Assembly (NCBI GenBank): GCA_020635255.1
Contig: JACKAC010000001.1
Span: 186,001 to 250,000, forward strand
Reading direction: 5' to 3'
Length of the DNA stretch: 64,000 nt
From: Ignavibacteriales bacterium
Lineage (GTDB): Bacteria > Bacteroidota > Ignavibacteria > Tepidaquicellales > Tepidaquicellaceae
The notes under the pieces are model-generated. The model was not told where the DNA came from and searched no databases. It saw only the letters and a program-made list of their open reading frames with translations. The number at the start of each line of letters is the position of its first letter. Position 1 is the first letter of the stretch. Shown piece by piece: positions 52,136 to 61,304 of this stretch. Made by a program: the position numbers and the translations under genes.

Positions 52136-52171
52136 TGGGGTAAGGTTTTTTTTAATAAAAAAATTACCCCA
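52136..52171 (+). promoter_or_regulatory. Hairpin directly before the heme-barrel gene start
   Basis: TGGGGTAA/TTACCCCA arms with an inner T/A-rich paired stretch, ending one base before the ATG. It could hide the ribosome site, or end the upstream transcript. Confidence 0.4.
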
Positions 52172-52172
52172 C

Positions 52173-53318
52173 ATGAAGAAAAAAATTCTATTTAGGCTTT
52201 TTTCATTTGTTACTGCAGTATCGCTGTTCCTTTACCTTGTGGGTGAGCTGGAAAGCTATCCTCGTTTTTCGGCTTACACGGGTGAAAACTGCAACCTGTG
52301 CCATGTAAGTCCAACGGGAGGTTCCATGCGGAATCTTTACGGGACGAAATACGCACAGGATAATTTGCAGATGGAGGCTTTTAAAAAGCTGGTGAAGGAT
52401 GCAAAGTTCTCACCGCGTATCAACGACTTCATAAACATCGGCGGTGACGTCCGTATAGCTCACATCGACAACCAGGTTCCCAACCAGGGAAATCAGAATA
52501 CATTCCTTACTATGCAGGGTGATCTCTATGTGAACGCGGAGGTCAATAAGCTGCTCAGCGTGTTTGTTTCTTCGGGAATAGAGATCCCGAATTTTCCGAC
52601 GAAATATGAGGCATACGGAATGATCTCCGGGCTACCAGCCGGATTTTATTTCAGGGCGGGGAGGTTTTCGCCGGATTACGGGATAAAGATCGTGGAGCAC
52701 CGCGCATACCAGCGCCAGGATCTGCTCAATACACCATATTCACCCGATGCGGGGTTAGAAATGGGAATTCAGCCGGGAATCTTTACGCTGAATGCAGGGT
52801 TGTTTAACGGGTTAAACACGAATTTTTTCGATACGGATCAGAATAAGATGTTCGTAACAAAGGGAGACGCGACGATCAATTTCGCTGATTACAGGTATAA
52901 TTTCAATTTCGGGATGTCGTTTTACAATAATCCATACCAGGCGTTTGTGTCGGGGAACACGTTAAACGCGAACCGCAAAGCATGGAACTGGTTCACAAAG
53001 ATAGGTCTGGATAACAGGGTAGCTTTACTGGGTGAGGTGGATTTCGAAGAAAATACTATCGATAACTTTCTCAAAAGGAAGGCATTCACATACGGGGAAT
53101 TGGATATACGCGTAATACAGGGGCTCGAGCTCAGGGGACAATATGAGTATTTCGATCCGGACAGGGATACAGACAATGACGAGATGAACAGGTACAGTTT
53201 TGGGGTGGCGGCATTTCCGGTTACCGGGATGGAGACTGAGCTAATGATAAGGATAGTGAGCGAAGAGGCTGATCTGGATAATGATGAATACCAGTTCAAT
53301 TTTCACTTCTATTTTTAA
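52173..53318 (+). CDS. Outer-membrane barrel protein with N-terminal monoheme site
   Basis: A 381-residue protein. N-terminal hydrophobic segment (about 7-24), then YPRFSAYTGENCNLCHVSPT with one CxxCH (C40, C43, H44) and GGSMRNLYG. The rest (about 85-381) is a repeating barrel pattern ending in the outer-membrane signature YQFNFHFYF. Similar proteins with one heme before a barrel occur in Bacteroidota and Acidobacteriota. Possibly an outer-membrane electron conduit or a heme-dependent sensor porin (inference). It ends at a hairpin near 53348. Confidence 0.75.
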   Translation: MKKKILFRLFSFVTAVSLFLYLVGELESYPRFSAYTGENCNLCHVSPTGGSMRNLYGTKYAQDNLQMEAFKKLVKDAKFSPRINDFINIGGDVRIAHIDNQVPNQGNQNTFLTMQGDLYVNAEVNKLLSVFVSSGIEIPNFPTKYEAYGMISGLPAGFYFRAGRFSPDYGIKIVEHRAYQRQDLLNTPYSPDAGLEMGIQPGIFTLNAGLFNGLNTNFFDTDQNKMFVTKGDATINFADYRYNFNFGMSFYNNPYQAFVSGNTLNANRKAWNWFTKIGLDNRVALLGEVDFEENTIDNFLKRKAFTYGELDIRVIQGLELRGQYEYFDPDRDTDNDEMNRYSFGVAAFPVTGMETELMIRIVSEEADLDNDEYQFNFHFYF

Positions 53319-53347
53319 AGGAGGATTTATCTATATATATGTAACAA

Positions 53348-53370
53348 GAAAGGGGCTTTTAGCCCCTTTC
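53348..53370 (+). terminator. Terminator after the heme-barrel gene
   Basis: GAAAGGGGC/GCCCCTTTC with loop TTTTA. The T tract after it is weak; it probably serves both the converging genes. Confidence 0.6.
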
Positions 53371-53400
53371 GTTTATATCTGCTCTTTGTAAAAAATTTTA

Positions 53401-54441
53401 TTACTCGTACTTATAGTAGAATGTAAGTCTGGCTACCACATCGGTTGGTCTGTCGATGTTAGATGAGCTTTTATCTGTGTATGAATTTACCCATACGTTA
53501 GGCATAAAGTGAACATTTTTAACAGGCATGAAATCGAGCCCGCCGGTGATGAAATTCTGTTTGAACCCGGTATTACTGCTCTCGGTATCGGGATCATACA
53601 TGTCGAACCTAGCGAATGCGTTTACGGTGAGATTCTTAGATGTAGCAAGAGGTGCCCACGCAAATACGGAAAACGCAAACGGCTTCATATCAGGACCTGA
53701 TGAGAATGATTTAGTGAGCTGGTACACAACTGCACCAATATTGAACTGGGGTGAGTTGTAGCCGGCTGTTCCTTTAATAGTGCTTCCGTTTTGTCCTTCA
53801 CCATTCGATTCATAATCACCGTAAGCGGCAATAACGAAGCCTTTCGCGGGGCGCGAGGTAAGCTGACCGTAAACTTTTTTATTCTTTGTGAAAATGGGCT
53901 TTTGACCTGTGCCGCCGCCGAACATCGCGAAATAGCTGAACATTCCTTTTTTGTCAAAATCTCCCTGTACGGAAACTCCCACATCGGAGGAGTTACCGAA
54001 ATTTCTAAAATCACCGACTGTCTTTTCTATCGATCTATATGACCATATATCCTGCTCCAGATCATAAGTATTAGGAGAGATCAACCCGAGGTTTATCTGT
54101 CCCATCGGGATGAGATTTTTCCACGAGAGCTGTATTACCTTAAAGTACAATCCGTACTTTCCTCCAATTGTTGTACCCGAGTTACCTTCAAGTGTAACAT
54201 TGGCAGAGAAATCCTTGCTGATGTTCTTCTTTAAAGTAACATAGATACGTCTGAAGTCAAATCCCTGGTAATCTTTTTTAAGGTTTGAATACTGGGTACC
54301 GGAGCCGGAGGAGTCTCCGTCAACTTTGTAAAAGTAATCGCCGAATGCATAACCGGATACTTTTACATCGTTGTCGTCCTGGCTGTAAACCGTAGAGGCG
54401 GTCAGCGCAAGAACAAAGACTAATGCGGTGAAAATTTTCAT
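53401..54441 (-). CDS. Porin-like outer-membrane protein, paralogue A
   Basis: A 346-residue protein with signal MKIFTALVFVLALTASTVYS and a barrel of alternating strands. Conserved segments include VSGYAFGDYFYKVDGDSSGSG, FDFRRIYVTLKKNISKDFSA and the end ARLTFYYKYE, with terminal aromatic strand typical of porins. The pattern is like OprP/O family anion-selective porins, though substrate cannot be told. A close paralogue lies at 54724 in the same orientation. Confidence 0.8.
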   Translation of the reverse strand: MKIFTALVFVLALTASTVYSQDDNDVKVSGYAFGDYFYKVDGDSSGSGTQYSNLKKDYQGFDFRRIYVTLKKNISKDFSANVTLEGNSGTTIGGKYGLYFKVIQLSWKNLIPMGQINLGLISPNTYDLEQDIWSYRSIEKTVGDFRNFGNSSDVGVSVQGDFDKKGMFSYFAMFGGGTGQKPIFTKNKKVYGQLTSRPAKGFVIAAYGDYESNGEGQNGSTIKGTAGYNSPQFNIGAVVYQLTKSFSSGPDMKPFAFSVFAWAPLATSKNLTVNAFARFDMYDPDTESSNTGFKQNFITGGLDFMPVKNVHFMPNVWVNSYTDKSSSNIDRPTDVVARLTFYYKYE

Positions 54442-54654
54442 AATGTTGTTTGTTAATTAACAATTAAAAAATTTAAACTAATCTATTATATTATTGTTAC
54501 CAAATTGTTAATAGAATATTACATAATTGTTACGAAACAGCATCAATTCCTATAAATATAGTAATTTATATATTTTATTGAAGTAAAGTAATTGTAAAGC
54601 TAAAAGGTTATTAAATTGGTAGTTACTTGTTTGAGAGATCGAAGGGAAGTAAAA

Positions 54655-54675
54655 GGGCAGTCATGATGACTGCCC
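54655..54675 (-). terminator. Terminator after porin paralogue B
   Basis: 9-bp stem GGGCAGTCA/TGACTGCCC with a TGA loop; on the minus strand followed by TTTTACTTC. Confidence 0.6.
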
Positions 54676-54723
54676 CGGGGTTACTTATTTAAAGAATATG
54701 AGAGGGTTACTCTAATACTCTTT

Positions 54724-55758
54724 TTATTCATATTTATAATTAAATGTGAACCTGGCGACAACGTCCGTAGGTCTGTTTATATTTGAAGAGCTTTTGTCGG
54801 AGTACGAATCAATCCATACATTAGGCATGAGGTGGACGTTCTTTACCGGCATAAAATCAAGCCCGGCGGTAATGAAGTTCTGTTTAAATCCTGTGGTACT
54901 GCTCTCGGTGTCCGGGTCGTACATGTCAAATCTAGCAAAGGCATTTACGGAAAGATTCTTCAATACGGCAACCGGCGCCCATGCAAATACTGAAAACGCG
55001 AAAGGCTTCATATCCGGTCCCGAAGAGAATTTTTTAATCTGCTGGTTTATCGATCCGCCGATATTAAAATGAAGAGAATTATATCCTGCTACTCCGCGGA
55101 AGAGATTAGATTCCTGACCGTTGCCATCTGTCTGGTAATCTCCATACGCGGCAATAACGAATCCCTTTGCGGGGCGTGATGTAAGCATGCCATAAAACTT
55201 CTTATTTTTGCTAAAAACAGGCTTTTGCCCAGTGCCGCCGCCGAACATCCCGAAGTAGCTGAGGATGCCCTTTTTATCGAAGTTACCCTCGAATGAAATA
55301 CCAACATCAGTGAACTCGCTCAATCCTCTAAAGTCGCCAACCGTCTTTTCTATGGACCTGTAATTCCAAAGATTCTGCTCGAGGTCAAAACTTTGTGTGG
55401 AGGTTAAGCCTATATTAATTCTGCCCATTGGTATGAGGTTGCTCCATGTCAGCTGGATGACCTTAAAATACAAACCGTACTTTCCGCCGGTTGTTGTTCC
55501 GGAATTTCCCTCCAGAGTGACATTTGCAGAGAAGTCTTTGCTGATGTTCTTTTTAAATATGATGTATATACGCCTGAACTCGAATCCCTGGTAATCCTTT
55601 TTAATATTTGAATACTGAGTACCGGAACCGGTAGAGTCTCCGTCAACTTTGTAAAAGTAATCACCGAACGCATAGCCGGATACTTTTACATCATTGTCCT
55701 GCGCAGTACAGACGGATGCAAAGATGAAGAAAATTAAAAAGAGTGCTGAAATTTTCAT
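54724..55758 (-). CDS. Porin-like outer-membrane protein, paralogue B
   Basis: A 344-residue paralogue of the preceding protein, sharing VSGYAFGDYFYKVDGDSTGSG, FEFRRIYIIFKKNISKDFSA, GGGTGQKPVFSKNKKFYG and the end ARFTFNYKYE. Most differences fall in presumed loops. Signal peptide MKISALFLIFFIFASVCT. Presumably a tandem duplication with divergence of pore or surface loops. Expression seems separate: each gene has its own upstream spacer. Confidence 0.8.
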   Translation of the reverse strand: MKISALFLIFFIFASVCTAQDNDVKVSGYAFGDYFYKVDGDSTGSGTQYSNIKKDYQGFEFRRIYIIFKKNISKDFSANVTLEGNSGTTTGGKYGLYFKVIQLTWSNLIPMGRINIGLTSTQSFDLEQNLWNYRSIEKTVGDFRGLSEFTDVGISFEGNFDKKGILSYFGMFGGGTGQKPVFSKNKKFYGMLTSRPAKGFVIAAYGDYQTDGNGQESNLFRGVAGYNSLHFNIGGSINQQIKKFSSGPDMKPFAFSVFAWAPVAVLKNLSVNAFARFDMYDPDTESSTTGFKQNFITAGLDFMPVKNVHLMPNVWIDSYSDKSSSNINRPTDVVARFTFNYKYE

Positions 55759-55806
55759 GATGAAGTTTTTGATAATGGAATAATTGAATAAATATATCCA
55801 TTATAT

Positions 55807-55833
55807 GCCCCAATATTAATAATACTAAGGGGC
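55807..55833 (-). terminator. Weak hairpin after SemiSWEET gene
   Basis: GCCCC/GGGGC arms with a 17-base AT loop; on the minus strand preceded by AAA and followed by ATATAA. Weak. Confidence 0.35.
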
Positions 55834-55861
55834 TTTACAAAAACTTAACATTAGAAGGAGG

Positions 55862-56116
55862 CTACTTATATTTTATTTTGAGCCAGAGTGTAGTGGTAAC
55901 AAAAAATATTGAAACGGTATTGGCGGCAATGATAGGTACGTCATTGTCTAAAACCCCGTAGATGAGCCAGAAAATAACCCCGGCTTCCATCATTATCAAC
56001 ATGGCTAAGGAGAGGTCTTTTGTGTGGCGTGACTTTATTACTTTAATGGATTGAGGGAGGAAGGCAAAAGTTGTGCCAGCGGCACCAAGGAAACCGATTA
56101 ACTGTATAGGATCCAT
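55862..56116 (-). CDS. SemiSWEET sugar transporter
   Basis: An 84-residue membrane protein with three helices (about 5-25, 36-56, 60-80) and the PQ-loop motif TFAFLPQSIKVIKSR, the hallmark of SemiSWEET half-transporters that dimerise to move sugars across the inner membrane. IIAANTVSIFFVTTTLWLK forms the last helix. Its start overlaps the glyS stop by one base (TAATG). Confidence 0.9.
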   Translation of the reverse strand: MDPIQLIGFLGAAGTTFAFLPQSIKVIKSRHTKDLSLAMLIMMEAGVIFWLIYGVLDNDVPIIAANTVSIFFVTTTLWLKIKYK

Positions 56117-57522
56117 TATATGTTTAATTTTTCTTTGAGGTAGCTAGTTAGGTTATCTTTGTTAATTCTTTCCTGGAGCATGGAGTCCCTGTCACGCACT
56201 GTAACAGTACCGTCCTCGGTCGTCTGTGTATCGACCGTGATGCAATAAGGGGTACCGCATTCATCCTGGCGTCTGTACCTTCTGCCGACAGCGCCGGAAT
56301 CATCATAAAACACTTTGAAGCTCTTACGAAGCGAATTCGTAATTTCATGAGCAATTTCGGGCATTCCGTCTTTATTTACCAGCGGGAAGACAGCGGCTTT
56401 AACCGGAGCGAGTTCCGGGTGAAAATGCAGTACAGTTCTTGTCTCGGATTTGCCGTCTTCTTTTGGAATTTCCTCTTCATCATACGCGTCAATAAGAAAC
56501 GCGAGAAAGCTGCGGGTTGCACCGACAGCAGTCTCAATGACGTAAGGTATATATTTTTGCTTTTCCTGTTCGTCGAAGTATTCTATCTTCTTGCCGGAGT
56601 ATTCCGAGTGGCGTCTCAGGTCGAAATCCGTTCTATTATGGATACCCTCCAGCTCACCCCATCCAAAAGGAAATTCATATTCGATGTCGAAGGCTTCTTT
56701 CGCGTAGTGGGCGAGTTTTTCGTGCTTAAAGAATTTCAGTTTGTCTTTATTCAGTCCGTATTGTTCGAACCATTTCATTCTCAGCTCTTTCCAGTACTCG
56801 AACCATTTTTCATCGTCACCGGGTTTTACGAAATACTGCATCTCCATCTGCTCGAACTCACGCACACGGAAGAGGAAGTTCTTCGTATTTATCTCATTAC
56901 GGAATGATTTACCGATCTGTGCTATCCCGAATGGTATCTTTTGGCGTGATGATTCTTTTACGTTAAGAAAGTTAACATAAATGCCCTGCGCTGTCTCCGG
57001 ACGCAGATAAACTACACTAGCGGAGTCTTCAGAAGCGCCGATATGTGTCTTAAACATCAGGTTGAACTGCTTAGCGTCGGTAAATGTCTCTCTATTACCA
57101 CAGTTAGGGCAGGGGATTATGTCGAGATTTTCTTTGATGACCTCTTCTACGGAAACACCGTCCTGTTTTTTCTCGTCGATCTCTTTGCGAGTTTTTTTGG
57201 AGACCATTTCGTACAGCACATCGAGGCGGTAACGGGATTTACAATTTTTGCAATCAACCATAGGGTCGGTGAAATTTTCCACGTGACCGGACGCTTCCCA
57301 CACACGCGGATGCATTAGTATAGATGCATCGATGCCCTCAATGTCTTCGCGGTATGTCATTGCCTTCCACCATGCTTCCTTTATATTTCTGAGAAGCTCC
57401 ACACCGAGCGGACCGTAGTCATAGCACCCGTTTAATCCGCCGTAGATCTCTGATGATTGAAACACAAAACCCCGCCTTTTCGCGAGGGAAACGATCACTT
57501 CCATTAGGTCTTTATTGCCCAA
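56116..57522 (-). CDS. glyS: Glycyl-tRNA synthetase, dimeric type
   Basis: Class II aminoacyl-tRNA synthetase (468 aa, eukaryotic/archaeal-like single-chain GlyRS). Motif 1 is DYGPLGVELLRNIKEAWW, motif 2 includes FRNEINTKNFLFRVREFEQMEMQ, and motif 3 lies in GATRSFLAFLIDAY. A zinc ribbon is formed by CKNC and CPNC (about 86-135). The anticodon-binding domain (HFHPELAPVKAAVFPLVNKD) ends the protein. Start ATG or TTG near 57522 agrees with the family. Confidence 0.96.
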   Translation of the reverse strand: MGNKDLMEVIVSLAKRRGFVFQSSEIYGGLNGCYDYGPLGVELLRNIKEAWWKAMTYREDIEGIDASILMHPRVWEASGHVENFTDPMVDCKNCKSRYRLDVLYEMVSKKTRKEIDEKKQDGVSVEEVIKENLDIIPCPNCGNRETFTDAKQFNLMFKTHIGASEDSASVVYLRPETAQGIYVNFLNVKESSRQKIPFGIAQIGKSFRNEINTKNFLFRVREFEQMEMQYFVKPGDDEKWFEYWKELRMKWFEQYGLNKDKLKFFKHEKLAHYAKEAFDIEYEFPFGWGELEGIHNRTDFDLRRHSEYSGKKIEYFDEQEKQKYIPYVIETAVGATRSFLAFLIDAYDEEEIPKEDGKSETRTVLHFHPELAPVKAAVFPLVNKDGMPEIAHEITNSLRKSFKVFYDDSGAVGRRYRRQDECGTPYCITVDTQTTEDGTVTVRDRDSMLQERINKDNLTSYLKEKLNI

Positions 57523-57557
57523 AATTTCCGTAGATTTATTAATAATTAAGCAATTTA

Positions 57558-57565
57558 CAAAACTA
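57558..57565 (-). promoter_or_regulatory. Candidate -7 element (TAGTTTTG) of glyS
   Basis: TAnnTTTG on the minus strand 36 bp before glyS; the -33 region is only a weak match. Confidence 0.3.
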
Positions 57566-57646
57566 TTAGTAAAGTATTAATGCCATAAATCGTAATAACA
57601 ATAATACCAATATTACGTAGAATTGAAAGAATTTAAAACTTAAATT

Positions 57647-58495
57647 ATGAATGAAATCAGTAAACAACGCATGGAACTGGCTAGGCAAAACGCGGGTGAG
57701 CTAATGGATGACCCCAACGTTATAGCCATGCTGGTAACGGGTTCTGTAGCCAAAGGAATAGCCGATGATAACTCCGATATAGATACGATAGTGCTGTATG
57801 AAAAACCTCTCGACCAAAATGACTTTGACCGGATAAAGGAGGATGCGGTTTCGAGCGGAGGGGGACTTTACGGCGAAGATATAAACAGCGGGATAACGGT
57901 GTATAAGTTTGTAGATGGTATAAGGTATGACTACGGGCATACATTTATAGAGCCGTGGGAGAAGGAGCTGAATGAATATCTTAGCGAGCCGGATATTAAT
58001 AATGCGGAATTTCAGATAATGCTGTCGGGATTTGTCGATGGCGCGCCGATAAAAGGCGATGAGTGGGCGGAGGAAAAGCGCAGGCATTTTATCGAGAGCT
58101 ACCCGGATAAATACGCGGAAGACCTTGTGAAGAAGAATCTTGCTTTTCATCCGAAGTGGGTGCTGGTGAAGATGGGGTTGGAACGTAATGATACACTGTT
58201 TTTGTATGAAACATTTCTCGATATAGAGAAGCGCATCTTTGGGATACTTTGCGGGATCAATAGACTGTATCATCCGGGGAAGTTTAAGTCGGCGGATTTT
58301 ACGATCGATAAGATGAAGATAAAGCCGGAAAATCTATATAAGAGATTCACTGATGTATTCCATTCAGGGGAAGAGGAGGCTATAGAGATACTTTCCGGGC
58401 TGATAATGGAAACGCTGGACATAGTGGATAAGTACATGCCGGGTATTTCAACGAAGCGGAACCGCGAGATATTTTCAATGGTATTAAGAAGGTAA
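57647..58495 (+). CDS. Nucleotidyltransferase-domain protein
   Basis: A 282-residue cytoplasmic protein with an N-terminal nucleotidyltransferase fold: GSVAKG (about 32-37) and DNSDIDTIV with D44 and D46, typical of antibiotic or MNT-type transferases. The C-terminal part is helical, with LGLERNDTLFLYET-like pattern (MGLERNDTLFLYETFLDIEK). No HEPN or antitoxin-like neighbour is present. Possibly a DUF4037-type or lincosamide transferase-like enzyme; the substrate is unknown. Confidence 0.75.
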   Translation: MNEISKQRMELARQNAGELMDDPNVIAMLVTGSVAKGIADDNSDIDTIVLYEKPLDQNDFDRIKEDAVSSGGGLYGEDINSGITVYKFVDGIRYDYGHTFIEPWEKELNEYLSEPDINNAEFQIMLSGFVDGAPIKGDEWAEEKRRHFIESYPDKYAEDLVKKNLAFHPKWVLVKMGLERNDTLFLYETFLDIEKRIFGILCGINRLYHPGKFKSADFTIDKMKIKPENLYKRFTDVFHSGEEEAIEILSGLIMETLDIVDKYMPGISTKRNREIFSMVLRR

Positions 58496-58524
58496 AAGTA
58501 ATCCAAACATAAACCTTACAACTA

Positions 58525-58983
58525 ATGGGAAAAAAACTACTTTTTTTATTCGCATTAATCATCCTGCCTGCGCTCGCATATTCACAGGATGACACACGGG
58601 AAAAGCATCCGATCGACTTGTGGTATGAAAACTGCATAGACTCAAACGGGTCCACTATGGGTATGATAATGTGTGCCGACAGCGCGGCTGTGCTCTGGGA
58701 TATCGAGCTGAATAAGAATTACAAGCTGTTAATGGACGTGCTGGGAGATAAGGCTAAGGAGGATCTGAGGGAAGCACAACGTGAATGGATAACCTTCCGT
58801 GATAAGGAAATGCAGGCTATCAGCAGTTACTATGAGTATGTGTATGAGATAATGGGGGGCGGTACGATGTATCCGATGCTGGCATCGGGAGCAAGGATGG
58901 AAGTTATAAGGAAGCGGGCATTGGAGCTAAAGGGAATGTATGATGAGTTAAGCTGGTATAAGGGAGAAGACGACGGGCGCTGA
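58525..58983 (+). CDS. LprI-like (DUF1311) secreted protein
   Basis: A 152-residue exported protein with signal KLLFLFALIILPALAYS and the LprI N-terminal pattern: four-helix region with CIDSNGSTMGMIMCADSAA and ELNKNYKLLMDVLGDKAKEDLREAQREWITFRDKE. Members include lysozyme inhibitors of mycobacteria. Conserved Cys pair present. It overlaps the next start by one base. Confidence 0.85.
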   Translation: MGKKLLFLFALIILPALAYSQDDTREKHPIDLWYENCIDSNGSTMGMIMCADSAAVLWDIELNKNYKLLMDVLGDKAKEDLREAQREWITFRDKEMQAISSYYEYVYEIMGGGTMYPMLASGARMEVIRKRALELKGMYDELSWYKGEDDGR

Positions 58984-59471
58984 TGGAGATCGTAAAGCTT
59001 TTACCGGAGCACTGGGATGAAGTAAAGCAGATATATGAGCAGGGGATCATGACGGGGAATGCCACGTTTGAGACGGAAGCGCCGTCATGGGAAGAGTGGG
59101 ATAAAAAGCATCTCGATACATGCAGGTTCGTTGCTGTAGAAGATGGCATGGTAACAGGATGGATAGCATTAATCCCTACATCGACACGGAAAGTATATCT
59201 AGGGATAATGGAGGTCAGTATCTACATACATGAGGATCACCGCGGTAAAGGTGTCGGTAAGAAGTTATTTGATGTGTTGATACCGGAATCGGAGAAGAAT
59301 GGGATATGGAGTCTGCTTTCGGTTTTATTCCCGGAGAATACAGCGAGCATAAAGCTTCATGAAAAAGTCGGTTTCAAAGTAATAGGAATTCGTGAGAAAA
59401 TGGGAAAGATGGGCGACGTATGGCGGGATAATGTAATGATGGAAAGAAGAAGTAAAGTTGCGGGAGTATAA
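58983..59471 (+). CDS. GNAT acetyltransferase, phosphinothricin acetyltransferase-like
   Basis: A 162-residue N-acetyltransferase with EVSIYIHEDHRGKGVGKKL as the acetyl-CoA loop (about 77-95), then ALLFPEN-like LFPENTASIKLHEKVGF. The layout matches the Pat/MddA group, which acetylates phosphinothricin-like or methionine-derivative substrates; in this context the natural substrate is unknown. Start overlaps the LprI stop by one base (TGATG), so they are coupled. Confidence 0.88.
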   Translation: MEIVKLLPEHWDEVKQIYEQGIMTGNATFETEAPSWEEWDKKHLDTCRFVAVEDGMVTGWIALIPTSTRKVYLGIMEVSIYIHEDHRGKGVGKKLFDVLIPESEKNGIWSLLSVLFPENTASIKLHEKVGFKVIGIREKMGKMGDVWRDNVMMERRSKVAGV

Positions 59472-59477
59472 TAAAGA

Positions 59478-59506
59478 GAAAGCCCTCCATCAGATGAAGG
59501 GCTTTC
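59478..59506. terminator. Bidirectional terminator after GNAT gene
   Basis: GAAAGCCCT/AGGGCTTTC with an 11-base loop. The T-rich side is on the minus strand, serving the protease gene at 59530 as well. Confidence 0.65.
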
Positions 59507-59529
59507 CCGGAGGAATGAAGTAATGAAAT

Positions 59530-61293
59530 TTACTTCAGAAGAATCATCCGCTTTGTTTCCGTGAACCCGTTTGTCTCAAGTTTGTAAAAATAAACTCCGC
59601 TCGGAAGCGATTGCGCTTCAAAAGTGTACTGGTACGTTCCGGGAGTCAGGTCACCATTGACAAGGGTTCCGACCTCCTTACCAAGCATGTCATATACTGC
59701 CAATTTTACATATCCACTGCTTTTAATATTAAATTCAATTTTTGTAGAGGGGTTAAATGGATTCGGATAGTTCTGTTTTAACGAAAATCCATCCGGAATC
59801 TGTGAACTAATATTCTGTATCCCTATAAGACAGTTCTGTGCTTGCATAAATCTAAGTCTGATAGTATCACCGGGGAGGGGACCAAATCCATTGCCGAGGT
59901 ACGTTGTATTACAGAAGTGGCAATAACTCATGACGGTTCCATTTGCCGGTGAATAGCATCCCTGCACGGGCTGGATAGGTACACATGCCTCAGGGAATCC
60001 CGAGAAAGTAGAATTCTCAGCATTAATTATACAGGTGTCAATTGGACCTACACCTCCACCCGGACGGGGCCATACACATGCATGAGTGTGTCTCGATCCG
60101 GTATTGTGTCCCATTTCGTGTGCTACTACCGTTACTGTCCATGAGTAGTTAGGGTACGGCTGGTAATTGCCTTCGATCACACAAACACAGTAGCTTCCCG
60201 ATGAGTCCGCCGGGTTGTAAGGCTGACAGAGGCTTCTGATGTAAGCAAGTCCCCCAGATACATCGGTCCTGATGGAGAGGAGATTTGCGATGTCACCGCC
60301 CTGCATGTTATTCTGGATCTGCGCGCCGAATATTTGTCTCATTTCATACGTGCCAGGCGCATTTGCCATTGGGTCCTGCTGTGTATATGCGGCGATATAT
60401 GCTATCTGGAATGGGATGCTTTCATTCTGATAGATCGCTGAGACCGAATTAAAGAACCCGGTTATATAATCGGCTAGTGTCTGTAGATTTCCGTTCGCGG
60501 CAACATAGAGAGAGTAATCAGCAACGAAATAGACTTTTAATGGAACGGTCGAAGGATTGTCTAAGCCATTTCCCAGCTGAGTATTTTCGGGATTTTCTTT
60601 TACAGGAAATGTAGATTCTTCTTCGATGCCTTCAATTCCGCATTTAAATTCATTCTTTTTCAGCATATCCACATCGTTATAGTATATATATTCATTTGTA
60701 TTCTTGTTGTTTTTGTCCTTAACCGGTCCGAGATTCCAGTTTCCTCTCTCGTCCGATATTATTCCCATTACATGATCTTTGAAAATGCTTATAGCGGCGA
60801 GTGTGAAGAGTTCCTTACCGCGGACTACACCTTTGTAGTATAAACCCGGGGTGTACGAATGTATAGTACCGCCGGTTATATCGCTAATATTAAAACCTTC
60901 CGCAAGGATATCATTTTTGGTAAGATCGACCTGTATAGTGCTTCCATCATTAAGTGGGATATTCAAAGTCAGGTCTTCGGGCTTTGTCAAGTTGATTTGA
61001 TCAAGTACTTCAGTCTTGATATCAAGGAAGCTGGCATCCGTAACGAATTCGTCCGCGCTTCGTGAATCCCTCGTTGGGGAGGAATTGAATAAATTTATTT
61101 CAGTGAAATTAACGGATAACTTTCTTTCTTTAATTGTCTGGTTAACGTTTTTAACCGTGTTTTTCAGATAACTGATCTGTGTTGTTTGAAAATCCAGCTT
61201 ATCGCTGAGTTCCTTATCATGGGAGGTAAAGCTATACAGGCTTACCAATACCACCAAGGCTAATGCAGTAAGTATCGATGTTCTTGATTTCAT
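59530..61293 (-). CDS. T9SS-secreted metzincin protease, paralogue B
   Basis: Exported zinc protease (587 aa) with signal MKSRTSILTALALVVLVSLY. Propeptide (about 30-240, GFNISDITGGTIHSYTPGLYYKG), catalytic domain with HEMGHNTGSRHTH (about 392) and Met-turn MSYCHFC (about 450), and a T9SS type A domain (KQNYPNPFNPSTKIEFNIK). It aligns along most of its length with the protein at 49951, including VVRGKEL versus IIKGDIN positions and LGNGFGPLPGDTIRLRFMQ. The two differ in Cys content near the active site (IDTCIINAEN). It follows its small lipoprotein by 11 bp; gene order is reversed relative to paralogue A. Confidence 0.9.
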   Translation of the reverse strand: MKSRTSILTALALVVLVSLYSFTSHDKELSDKLDFQTTQISYLKNTVKNVNQTIKERKLSVNFTEINLFNSSPTRDSRSADEFVTDASFLDIKTEVLDQINLTKPEDLTLNIPLNDGSTIQVDLTKNDILAEGFNISDITGGTIHSYTPGLYYKGVVRGKELFTLAAISIFKDHVMGIISDERGNWNLGPVKDKNNKNTNEYIYYNDVDMLKKNEFKCGIEGIEEESTFPVKENPENTQLGNGLDNPSTVPLKVYFVADYSLYVAANGNLQTLADYITGFFNSVSAIYQNESIPFQIAYIAAYTQQDPMANAPGTYEMRQIFGAQIQNNMQGGDIANLLSIRTDVSGGLAYIRSLCQPYNPADSSGSYCVCVIEGNYQPYPNYSWTVTVVAHEMGHNTGSRHTHACVWPRPGGGVGPIDTCIINAENSTFSGFPEACVPIQPVQGCYSPANGTVMSYCHFCNTTYLGNGFGPLPGDTIRLRFMQAQNCLIGIQNISSQIPDGFSLKQNYPNPFNPSTKIEFNIKSSGYVKLAVYDMLGKEVGTLVNGDLTPGTYQYTFEAQSLPSGVYFYKLETNGFTETKRMILLK

Positions 61294-61304
61294 TTCTTTT
61301 TATT

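Noticed and set aside
57647..58495. Toxin-antitoxin nucleotidyltransferase (MNT/HEPN) system
   Set aside because: No HEPN or small partner gene is adjacent; the protein is longer than MNT antitoxins.
58983..59471. Antibiotic-resistance gene
   Set aside because: Pat-like GNAT enzymes are common housekeeping or metabolite acetyltransferases; nothing mobile is nearby.
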